NCBI GenBank assembly: GCA_050012495.1
Contig: JBEKHB010000008.1
Span: 22,982-86,981 of the forward strand
From: BOG-1155 sp050012495
GTDB lineage: Bacteria; Desulfobacterota; Syntrophorhabdia; Syntrophorhabdales; WCHB1-27
DNA length: 64,000 bases
Direction of reading: 5' to 3'
The first letter of the stretch is position 1. Each line of letters begins with the position of its first letter. The translations under genes and the position numbers were made by a program. The notes beneath the pieces are model-generated. The model was not told where the DNA came from, did no database searches, and worked only from the letters and a program-made list of their open reading frames with translations. Below, in pieces: positions 8,327-15,427 of the stretch.

Positions 8327-9475
8327 ATGGATTTCGCGCTTACGGAGGAACAGGAGTTCTTCAAGAAGATGATCACCGACACGGTCGACCGCATGATCGT
8401 GCCCAAGGCCCGGGAAATCGACGAGAAGGACGAGTTCCCGTGGGCGCTCTGGCGGGAGTTCAGCTCCCTCGGTTACCTGGGGCTCCGGTACCCGGAGGAG
8501 ATAGGGGGCATGAACGCGGACCCGGTGACGGCGATGATCTTCTACGAGCAGATAGCGAGGGGATCGGTCGGGTTTGCCCAGAGCGTGATCATGAACATCC
8601 TCATGGGCACCTATTTCATCTACCGCTTCGGCTCCGACGAGATGAAGAAGCGCTGCCTCTACCCCGCCATGAAGGGCGAGAAGGTCTGCACCATGTGTTT
8701 TACCGAGGACCAATCGGGGTCCGACCTTTCGGCCACGAGGACAACCGCGCGGAAGGACGGCAAGGAATGGGTGATAAACGGGACCAAGATGTGGATCACG
8801 AACGGTCCTATTGCCGATGTGGCCACCGTCCTCGCCACGACCGATCTCTCTCTGGGCGCCAAGGGCCTCAATTTTTTCCTCGTCGAGAAGGGGACCCCGG
8901 GTTTTTCCGCCGGACAGGTGCTCGGCAAGCTGGGCTGCAGGGGGACCATCACGGGGGAGCTGGTCTTCGACAACGTGAGACTACCCGAGGAGAACCTCCT
9001 GGGAAAAGAGCTGAACAAGGGGGTTGAGTATCTGGGCGAGGTACTGGACGAGGTGCGGGTGATGACGGGCGCCATGGCACTCGGGATCGCCCAGGCGGCC
9101 TTCGAGGAGGGGCTCGAATATGCGCGAAAGCGTGTCGCCTTCGGGAAGCCTATAGGCACGTACCAGCTCATCAGGGCCAAGTTTGCCGATATGGCCACCG
9201 AGATGGAGGCGAGCAGGCTCATGGTCTACTACAGCGCGTGGCGGATCAGGGAGAACCTGTCGTGCCGCAAAGAGGCGGCCATGGCAAAGATGTACGCCAC
9301 GGAGACGTGCTGCAGGGTCGTTGACGAGGTGACGCGCATATGGGGAGCCAACGGTTTTGCCCACGAGTATAACCCCCAGCGCCACTTCAGGGACGCGCGC
9401 TTCCTGCTCTATGGCGGCGGCACCCACGAGATCATAAAGGATCTGCTGGGCAGGATGATTATAGGAAAGCTGTAA
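8327..9475 (+). CDS. Acyl-CoA dehydrogenase
   Basis: 382 residues, the usual length, with the family signatures CFTEDQSGSDL (FAD contact, about 124-134) and a C-terminal ADxxRIWGANGFAHEYNPQRHFRDAR segment. The canonical catalytic Glu of medium-chain enzymes (Y-E-G-T) is absent: the equivalent stretch is YGGGTHEI at 362-369. Instead Glu260/Glu261 in AAFEEGLEYARKR align with the catalytic Glu position of long-chain acyl-CoA dehydrogenases, so the enzyme should still be active. It oxidises an acyl-CoA to the enoyl-CoA and hands electrons to ETF, possibly the FixAB encoded at 40903-43014. AAGGAGGGGG lies just upstream of the ATG. It is 50 bases after the CoA-transferase gene, in one operon. Confidence 0.92.
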   Translation: MDFALTEEQEFFKKMITDTVDRMIVPKAREIDEKDEFPWALWREFSSLGYLGLRYPEEIGGMNADPVTAMIFYEQIARGSVGFAQSVIMNILMGTYFIYRFGSDEMKKRCLYPAMKGEKVCTMCFTEDQSGSDLSATRTTARKDGKEWVINGTKMWITNGPIADVATVLATTDLSLGAKGLNFFLVEKGTPGFSAGQVLGKLGCRGTITGELVFDNVRLPEENLLGKELNKGVEYLGEVLDEVRVMTGAMALGIAQAAFEEGLEYARKRVAFGKPIGTYQLIRAKFADMATEMEASRLMVYYSAWRIRENLSCRKEAAMAKMYATETCCRVVDEVTRIWGANGFAHEYNPQRHFRDARFLLYGGGTHEIIKDLLGRMIIGKL

Positions 9476-9543
9476 CGGGGAGGCGCCCGCGACGGACGAG
9501 CGTCGTTGGGCACTGCCGGCGCTGAAGACGGGAGGGACAGCAG

Positions 9544-10257
9544 GTGGGGACTGAAGGGGCAGCAGGCAAGATCGAAAACCCGCTCAAAGGGATAAGGGTA
9601 GTGGGCAAAACACGTCCCATCGGGGAAATGGCGTATGTCTCTTTAAAAGGGGCGATCGTGAGAGGGGACCTTCATCCCGGACAGAGGCTCGTGGAAAGCG
9701 CATTATCCGCCCAGATGGGGATCAGCAGGATACCCGTGAGAGAGGCAATCAAGAAGCTTGAGCAGGACGGTCTCATCGAAAAGCTGGAAAAGGGAGGCTT
9801 TATCGTAAAAAATCCCTCCAGGAAGGAGATAGAGGAGACCTTCGGCATACGGGCGTGTATCGAGAGCTATGCGGCGGCCCTCGCCACCGGGCACATGGAT
9901 GCACCGACGATTGACAGGCTGGAGAACGTCCTGAGGCTGTACAGGGATGCGCTGGAGCGGCGCGACATAGCCAAAATGACTCAGTTGAACAACCAGCTCG
10001 ACGAGATCATTTTCAGCACATCAGGGAGTAGAAAGCTCTATGCCCTTATAGCAAATTTCCGCGATTTTATCTCCCGGTACAGGAAAGTGCTCCTCACCTG
10101 TATGGAGTATGCGGCAATTTCTCTCTCCGAGCACGAAGAGATCGTGCAGGCGATGAAGGAAGGGGACGTGGAAGGGGTTGAGAAGCTCGTGAGGAAGCAC
10201 CTGCTGCGGGGAAGAGACATTCTCATAAAGGATATGGAATCGGGAAGGCACATGTGA
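9544..10257 (+). CDS. GntR-family regulator with FCD domain
   Basis: 237 residues. A winged helix-turn-helix occupies about residues 28-95 (YVSLKGAIVRGDLHPGQRL, then SRIPVREAIKKLEQDGLIE, the recognition region of the GntR family). The remainder is an all-alpha FCD ligand domain (IRACIESYAAALATG to EHEEIVQAMKEGD and VRKHLLRGRD). The first metal-binding Asp and the last two His are present, but the usual F-H after that Asp is missing, so the metal site may be incomplete. The start is GTG at 9544 with GGAGGG upstream. It sits inside the plus-strand operon and probably controls it and the divergent operon through the operators at 6953-6965 and 10281-10293, including its own synthesis. Confidence 0.9.
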   Translation: MGTEGAAGKIENPLKGIRVVGKTRPIGEMAYVSLKGAIVRGDLHPGQRLVESALSAQMGISRIPVREAIKKLEQDGLIEKLEKGGFIVKNPSRKEIEETFGIRACIESYAAALATGHMDAPTIDRLENVLRLYRDALERRDIAKMTQLNNQLDEIIFSTSGSRKLYALIANFRDFISRYRKVLLTCMEYAAISLSEHEEIVQAMKEGDVEGVEKLVRKHLLRGRDILIKDMESGRHM

Positions 10258-10280
10258 AGGCTTTTTCCGGTTCGTCAATG

Positions 10281-10293
10281 GTATACGGTATAC
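10281..10293. promoter_or_regulatory. Second GTATAC-N-GTATAC operator, before the mutase genes
   Basis: GTATACGGTATAC differs by one base from the site at 6953-6965. A TATACT (10289-10294) that could serve as a -10 box overlaps its right half; no good -35 box is visible at the proper distance. It lies 24 bases after the GntR stop codon and 33 bases before the B12-subunit start, which suggests a separate regulated transcript for the mutase genes. Confidence 0.55.
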
Positions 10294-10325
10294 TGAATAG
10301 CTAAAGCAAGATTCGGGAGGAGACC

Positions 10326-10730
10326 TTGGAGAATCAAAAAAGCATAAGGGTGTTGATAGCCAAGCCGGGTCTCGACGGCCATGACAGAGGGGCCAAGGTG
10401 GTGGCCCACGCGCTCAAAGAGGCAGGCATGGAAGTGATCTATACGGGCCTCCATAGGACCGTCGATCAGATCGTGAGGATTGCTGTCCAGGAGGATGTGG
10501 ATATCATAGGACTTTCGATCATGAGCGGCGCCCACATCCCAATCGTCGAAAAGCTGATGAAAAAAGTGGGCGAGGAAGGGATAGGAGAGAAGATGGTGAT
10601 CGTGGGAGGCGTGATCCCGAGCCAGGATGTGAGCCGGCTCAAGGCGCTCGGCGTGTCGGGCGTTTTTCCCGGCGGCGCCGGCTTTTCTGAGATCGTGGCT
10701 TTCATCAACGAGCGCATGGGACGGGCCTAG
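10326..10730 (+). CDS. Methylmalonyl-CoA mutase-type small subunit, B12-binding domain
   Basis: 134 residues forming a complete cobalamin-binding Rossmann domain. The base-off/His-on motif is PGLDGHDRG, with His19 as lower axial cobalt ligand; SIMSGAH and GGVIP are the two further B12 loops. The domain corresponds to the C-terminal part of methylmalonyl-CoA mutase, here a separate subunit, as in many archaea and deltaproteobacteria. The start is TTG at 10326, supported by GGGAGG five bases upstream and by homology starting a few residues later. The stop is 8 bases before the large-subunit gene, so the two are made together and form one enzyme. Confidence 0.93.
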   Translation: MENQKSIRVLIAKPGLDGHDRGAKVVAHALKEAGMEVIYTGLHRTVDQIVRIAVQEDVDIIGLSIMSGAHIPIVEKLMKKVGEEGIGEKMVIVGGVIPSQDVSRLKALGVSGVFPGGAGFSEIVAFINERMGRA

Positions 10731-10738
10731 GAGGGACA

Positions 10739-12367
10739 ATGGGAGTTGCAAAATATACGAAGGATCAGAAAGGCCGGATCACGGACGTGCTGCTCCAGTC
10801 CGGCATCCACGTGAAACCGGTCTACGGACCCGTTGACCTTGAGCGGATCGGTCTGGCCTACGAGCGGGACCTCGGTGATCCCGGCGAGTACCCCTTTACG
10901 AGGGGCATTCACCCGCAGGGTTACAGAAGCAGGGCCTGGACCACGAGACAGTACACGGGCTTCGGCACGCCCTCTGAAACGAACGAGCGGTTCAAGCTGA
11001 TGATCGCCCACGGACAGACGGGGCTGAACGTCGCCTTCGATCTCCCCACGCAGATGGGGTACGACTCGGATGACCCCATGTCCGAAGGTGAAGTGGGGCG
11101 GGTGGGAATGGCGGTCGATTCGCTCAGGGATCTAGAGGCAGCCTTCAAGGATATCGACCTCGAAAAGATAGGATCGGGCCTCACCATCAATGCGGTCGCC
11201 TCGATTATGCTCGCCATGTACCAGGCGATGGCCGAGAAGCTCGGCTACAGCCCGAAGGTAATTTCGGCAACCCCCCAGAACGATATCCTCAAAGAGATGA
11301 TAGGCAGGGGCGCGTGGATTTTTCCCGTTGAGCCCGCGGTAAAGCTGATCGGGGACACCATCGAGTACTCCATGGACGTCCTTCCCCGGACGAACCCGGT
11401 GAGCGTCTGCGGCTACCACATCAGGGAATCGGGAGCGACACCCGCGCAGGAGATTGCCTGCGCCATCCTTATCGCCAATGCCTATATCGACAACGTCCTG
11501 GCGAGGGGCTTCGACGTAGACGCCTTCGTCGGCCGGTTTTCCTTCAATCTCAACGTCTTCGGCAATATCTGGGAGCAGGTGGCGAAGTTCAGGGCGGCCC
11601 GTAAGCTCTGGGCAAGAAACCTGAAGGAGAAATACGGCGTCAAGAAAGAGTCGAACATGCACCTGAGGGGCCTCTTCGGCGGAGGGGGATACGGCCTCAC
11701 AAAGGCGCAGCCCGAGAACAACATCATGCGCGGCGCTTACTACGCCCTTGCTGCCGCCCTCTCCGGGGCCCAGACCATCGCCCTGTGCAGCTACGATGAG
11801 GCCTACACGATCCCCACTCCCCATTCCGCCATTATATCGCTGCGCACGCTGCAGCTTCTCATGGACGAGATCGGTCTGAGGGATACCGTCGATCCTTTGG
11901 CGGGCAGCTACTTTATCGAGACGCTGACCAAGGAGATGGAACAGAAGATCGAAGAGGAGATGGAGCGGATAGAGCGGGTGGGCGGCATCGTGCAGGCGGT
12001 GGCAACCGGCTACGTCCAAAGGCTCGTGGCCGCACAGGCGTACGAGTTCGAAAAGGGCATCCAGTCGGGCGAGCTTCTCAAGGTGGGGGTCAACATCTAT
12101 ACCGAAGGGGAATCGAAAGACGTGGAGCTCCACCCGTACAATGGGGAATCGGCTGCGATGCAGATTGAAGGACTCAAACAGGTGAGGCGGGAACGGCATA
12201 ACCGGGAGGTCGTGAAGAGCCTCAATGAACTCGAAACGGCGACCCGGGAGGGCAGGAACGTGATGCCCTTTCTCGTGGACTGCTGCAGGGCCTATGCGAC
12301 GATCGGGGAAATGACGGCCATTTTCAGAAATATTTATGGAGAGTTCGATGAGCCGAGCCTGTTTTAG
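10739..12367 (+). CDS. Methylmalonyl-CoA mutase-type large subunit (TIM barrel)
   Basis: 542 residues, the size of the substrate-binding barrel when the B12 domain is separate. Compared from memory with Propionibacterium methylmalonyl-CoA mutase, active-site Tyr89, Arg207 and His244 are kept as Tyr72, Arg190 and His227, which fits a malonyl/succinyl-type carboxylate substrate and argues against isobutyryl- or 2-hydroxyisobutyryl-CoA mutase. The CoA-contacting P-Y-x-T-M-Y stretch is different, reading IHPQGY at 57-62, and T-I-Q-N-D reads TPQND. The enzyme therefore probably rearranges methylmalonyl-CoA or a larger substituted malonyl-CoA by a radical mechanism. GGAGGG precedes the ATG. Confidence 0.92.
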   Translation: MGVAKYTKDQKGRITDVLLQSGIHVKPVYGPVDLERIGLAYERDLGDPGEYPFTRGIHPQGYRSRAWTTRQYTGFGTPSETNERFKLMIAHGQTGLNVAFDLPTQMGYDSDDPMSEGEVGRVGMAVDSLRDLEAAFKDIDLEKIGSGLTINAVASIMLAMYQAMAEKLGYSPKVISATPQNDILKEMIGRGAWIFPVEPAVKLIGDTIEYSMDVLPRTNPVSVCGYHIRESGATPAQEIACAILIANAYIDNVLARGFDVDAFVGRFSFNLNVFGNIWEQVAKFRAARKLWARNLKEKYGVKKESNMHLRGLFGGGGYGLTKAQPENNIMRGAYYALAAALSGAQTIALCSYDEAYTIPTPHSAIISLRTLQLLMDEIGLRDTVDPLAGSYFIETLTKEMEQKIEEEMERIERVGGIVQAVATGYVQRLVAAQAYEFEKGIQSGELLKVGVNIYTEGESKDVELHPYNGESAAMQIEGLKQVRRERHNREVVKSLNELETATREGRNVMPFLVDCCRAYATIGEMTAIFRNIYGEFDEPSLF

Positions 12368-12405
12368 AAGGTGGACGGCCACACCGATGCCGTAGGGGGG
12401 TTGAT

Positions 12406-13698
12406 ATGGGGAAGACCTTTATGCCCGTGCAGAAGACACGGGCGGAGTTAGCTGCTTTTCAGCTCGAAAGACTCAAGTGGACCGTACACCACACATATCA
12501 CGGCTCGCCCCATTACCGCCGGAGGTTCGAGGAGGCACACGTGACGCCGGATACGATAAGGACCCTCGATGACCTGAAGCTCCTGCCTTTTACGACGGCC
12601 GACGACCTGAAGGCCGGGTACCCCTTCCCGCTTCTGAGTGTGCCCCTGGACGACGTAGTGAGGATACACGCATCGAGCGGCACGACGGGAAAACGAAAAG
12701 TCCTCGCCTATACGGCCAAGGATATAGACGACTGGGCGCACTTCTTTGCCCGCTGCTACGAGATGGCCGGCATGAGCTCATCGGACCGCGTCCAGATCTG
12801 TGTCGGCTACGGTCTTTGGACCGCAGGCGCGGGCTTCCAGAACGGGTGCGAGCGCTTCGGCGCCATGGCGATACCCATCGGTCCGGGGAATCTCGACATG
12901 CAGTGTGATCTCCTCGCCGATTTCGGCGCCACCGTCCTGTGCTGCACCGCCTCCATGGGGCTCCTCATGGCGGAGGAGGTGGAGAAGAGGGGGATCAGGG
13001 AGCGGATCAACCTCAAGAAGGTGATATTGGGGTCGGAGCGGTCGAGCGAAGCCATGAGGGCCAGGATCAGGGAGCTCCTCGGCGTGGAGCACATATTCGA
13101 TATTCCGGGGATGACCGAGCTCTACGGCCCCGGCACCGGCCTCGACTGCGTCTATCACCAGGGTATCCACTATTGGGCGGATTACTACATAGTGGAATTC
13201 CTCGACCCCGACACGCTTCAGCCCGTGCCCGAGGGCGAGATCGGCGAGATGGTCGTGACGACGCTCCGGAAAGAGGCGGCGCCGCTGGTCAGATACCGGA
13301 CGAGGGACCTCACGAGGGCGATCCCCGGCACGTGCGCGTGCGGCTCCATCCTGCCGCGCCACGACCGGTTCCTCGGACGCTCGGACGATATGTTCATTTT
13401 CAGGGCGGTCAACGTCTACCCGGGCCAGATCGACCACGTGCTCTCGGCCATCCCCGGCATAGGGAGTGAGTACCAGGTCCACCTGACGCGGGGCAAGGAC
13501 GGCAAAGACTACATGGTCGTAAAGGCGGAAAGGGGCAAGGAATGCCGGGCCGGCGATGACGCGCGGTGCAAGAAGCTCATCGAAGGCGAGGTGAAAAAAC
13601 AGATCATGGTAAGCTGCGAAGCCGATATCTGCTGCTACGGAGAGCTGCCGCGCTCCGAGAGGAAGACGAAAAGGGTGTTCGACAAGAGAGACGAGTAA
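12406..13698 (+). CDS. Phenylacetate-CoA ligase family (AMP-forming)
   Basis: 430 residues, matching PaaK-type ligases rather than the longer fatty-acyl ligases. The ATP-binding loop is SSGTTGKRK (about 89-97), the adenine-pocket motif DIPGMTELYGPG, and YRTRDLT precedes the hinge. The small domain contains CACGSILPRHDRFLGRSDDM, typical of this family. It makes an aryl- or arylacetyl-CoA from acid, ATP and CoA in the cytoplasm and may start the pathway encoded around it. The start at 12406 follows a GGGGGG run. Its last 42 bases are repeated exactly at 13799-13840, after a small repeat element. Confidence 0.92.
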   Translation: MGKTFMPVQKTRAELAAFQLERLKWTVHHTYHGSPHYRRRFEEAHVTPDTIRTLDDLKLLPFTTADDLKAGYPFPLLSVPLDDVVRIHASSGTTGKRKVLAYTAKDIDDWAHFFARCYEMAGMSSSDRVQICVGYGLWTAGAGFQNGCERFGAMAIPIGPGNLDMQCDLLADFGATVLCCTASMGLLMAEEVEKRGIRERINLKKVILGSERSSEAMRARIRELLGVEHIFDIPGMTELYGPGTGLDCVYHQGIHYWADYYIVEFLDPDTLQPVPEGEIGEMVVTTLRKEAAPLVRYRTRDLTRAIPGTCACGSILPRHDRFLGRSDDMFIFRAVNVYPGQIDHVLSAIPGIGSEYQVHLTRGKDGKDYMVVKAERGKECRAGDDARCKKLIEGEVKKQIMVSCEADICCYGELPRSERKTKRVFDKRDE

Positions 13699-13840
13699 AG
13701 CCGGTGAACAGGAGCCGCGAAGGGTGACCCATCTTTTTTGAGGGGGAGGCTCCGACGGCTCCGCCGGTGGAGGGGGCGACGCGAGCCCCAATTATAGCGA
13801 GGAAGACGAAAAGGGTGTTCGACAAGAGAGACGAGTAAAG
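13659..13840. repeat. 42-base duplication of a gene tail flanking a small repeat element
   Basis: The final 42 bases of the ligase gene including its stop (13659-13700) recur without a mismatch at 13799-13840, 140 bases downstream and just before the next ribosome-binding site. The spacer holds a GC-rich two-hairpin element at 13740-13796 (GGCTCC ... GGAGGGGGCG ... AGCCCC) that also occurs at 15347-15404 and, inverted, at 53762-53804. The tail copy keeps the spacing to the downstream gene as if the element had been inserted together with a duplication of its target. Confidence 0.85.
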
Positions 13841-13853
13841 GAGAGGAGGCACT

Positions 13854-14816
13854 ATGTTCCGGTACGAGTACTATAGGCCCGCTGCCATCCAGGAAGCCCT
13901 CGGCCTCATGGAGCGGTTCAACGGGGACGCGGTCTACATTGCGGGCGGAACCGATGTGATGGTGCTGATGAGACAGAAGAAGCTGAGGCCCAAAGCGCTC
14001 ATATCCCTGAGAAACATAAAGGAGCTTTCGCGCAAGGAAGAGCTTACCATCGGCGCGGGGGTGACCCACAGGGAGATCCAGCAGGACGACGCGATAAGAA
14101 CGCGCTTTTCCGCGCTCCACGACGCGGTCTGTCGCCTGGGCTCGACCCAGATCAGGAACGTGGCGACCATCGGGGGCAACATCTGCAATGCAGCCCCTTC
14201 AGCAGATACGGCATGCCCCCTCCTCGTCCTCGACGCGGAGGCGGTGCTCGTGGGGACCGAAGGCGAAAGGCGCATCCCTCTGGACGACTTCTTTGTCGCA
14301 CCCGGCAAGACGCTCCTTCAAGGGGGCGAGATCCTCAAAGAGTTCACGGTGCCCGGTCTTACCGGGAATACGGGATCGGCCTACATAAAACATACGAGAA
14401 GAAATGCCATGGACCTGCCCATCATCGGCATCGGTGTACGGGTGACCGTGAACAGGAACGACCTGCGGTGCAGGGATATCATCTGCGCGACGGCGCGCTC
14501 ATCGGAGCTGCTCACCCATTTCGCCGACGAGGAGCTCAGGTGCGAGGATATACGGATAGCCATGGGAGTGGTAGCTCCCCGCCCTATCAGGGCGAGGGCA
14601 GCCGAAGCCGCACTTAAAGGCCGGGTCATATCGGGTGAGACCGTCGCCCTGGCAGCGGAAGTCGCCGCGTCCGAGTCCAGCCCGAGGGACAGTGTAAGGG
14701 GCGAGGCGTGGTACCGCAGGGAGATGGTGCGGGTGCTCGTCCAGAGGGCCATCATGAAGTCGATCGATCGGGTCCTTCGCCCGGATGAGCTGGTCTATCC
14801 GGACCGGCTCTGGTAA
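13854..14816 (+). CDS. Molybdenum hydroxylase FAD subunit
   Basis: 320 residues with FAD-binding motifs YIAGGTDVMV (about 30) and ATIGGNICNAAPSADT (about 105-120), as in CO dehydrogenase medium subunit and xanthine dehydrogenase. In contrast to the subunit at 5862-6863 there is no four-cysteine insertion, so electrons would go to or from FAD directly. GAGAGGAGG lies upstream of the ATG. It is the first of three consecutive genes for a second, complete molybdenum hydroxylase (FAD, Fe-S, Mo). Confidence 0.93.
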   Translation: MFRYEYYRPAAIQEALGLMERFNGDAVYIAGGTDVMVLMRQKKLRPKALISLRNIKELSRKEELTIGAGVTHREIQQDDAIRTRFSALHDAVCRLGSTQIRNVATIGGNICNAAPSADTACPLLVLDAEAVLVGTEGERRIPLDDFFVAPGKTLLQGGEILKEFTVPGLTGNTGSAYIKHTRRNAMDLPIIGIGVRVTVNRNDLRCRDIICATARSSELLTHFADEELRCEDIRIAMGVVAPRPIRARAAEAALKGRVISGETVALAAEVAASESSPRDSVRGEAWYRREMVRVLVQRAIMKSIDRVLRPDELVYPDRLW

Positions 14817-14826
14817 GGAGGGAGAA

Positions 14827-15297
14827 ATGAGGGAAGAATTGTCATTCGTGCTTAACGGCGAGGAGGTGCTGGTGGAGGCGGAGCCCCACTGGACCCTGCT
14901 CTATCTGTTGCGCGAGGTACTTGAGCTGAAGGGCTCGAAGGAAGGCTGCGGTTACGGGGAGTGCGGCGCCTGTACGGTCGTCATAGACGGGAAGGCGGTC
15001 AATTCGTGTATCTTTCCCGTCATGGAAGCGCAAGGCAGAAGCGTGGTCACCATCGAGGGCATCCTGCCTAAGGACGGCTCCCTCCACCCCCTCCAGCAGT
15101 CCTTTGTCGACCACGGGGCCGTGCAGTGCGGTTTCTGTTCCCCCGGCATGATCATGTCCGCTTACGGCTTGCTCCGGGAGAAGACCGACCCGACGGACGA
15201 GGAGATCAAGGAGAGTATAGAAGGGAACCTGTGCCGGTGCACCGGGTATGTCAAGATCATCGAAGCGATACGATCGGTATTGCCAAAAGTTTTATGA
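14827..15297 (+). CDS. Molybdenum hydroxylase [2Fe-2S] subunit
   Basis: 156 residues. Cys41, Cys46, Cys49 and Cys61 hold the ferredoxin-like cluster (CGYGECGAC), and Cys101, Cys104, Cys136 and Cys138 the second cluster (CGFCSPGM, CRCTGY). The start at 14827 has AAGGAGGG at good spacing and leaves 10 bases to the FAD subunit gene; an upstream in-frame ATG at 14785 lies inside that gene and lacks a ribosome site. Electron carrier between molybdenum centre and FAD. Confidence 0.94.
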   Translation: MREELSFVLNGEEVLVEAEPHWTLLYLLREVLELKGSKEGCGYGECGACTVVIDGKAVNSCIFPVMEAQGRSVVTIEGILPKDGSLHPLQQSFVDHGAVQCGFCSPGMIMSAYGLLREKTDPTDEEIKESIEGNLCRCTGYVKIIEAIRSVLPKVL

Positions 15298-15346
15298 AAA
15301 GGCAAGAGGTGAACATGAAACGTCAATTGCGCCTGGCCCTTTTTAT

Positions 15347-15404
15347 GAGGGGGTGGCTCCATGAGCTTGCTCATGGAGGGGGCGACGCTAGCCCCGATAA
15401 TTGC
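15347..15404. repeat. Small two-hairpin repeat element, second copy
   Basis: The sequence between the Fe-S and Mo subunit genes contains a perfect 10-base inverted repeat (CTCCATGAGC / GCTCATGGAG) followed by GGGGC-N7-GCCCC and GATAAT. The right part (GGAGGGGGCGACGC-AGCCCC) is shared with 13740-13796 and, inverted, 53762-53804. It lies in a 130-base gap inside an otherwise tightly packed operon, between GTGAACATG (15307-15315) and a second GTGAACATG (15422-15430) that is the start region of the next gene. Confidence 0.75.
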
Positions 15405-15427
15405 TCGGCCGCGAAGGGGGAGTGAAC

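Noticed and set aside
8327..9475. Acyl-CoA dehydrogenase as an inactive paralogue because the Y-E-G-T Glu is missing
   Set aside because: Glu260/Glu261 occupy the alternative catalytic position used by long-chain acyl-CoA dehydrogenases.
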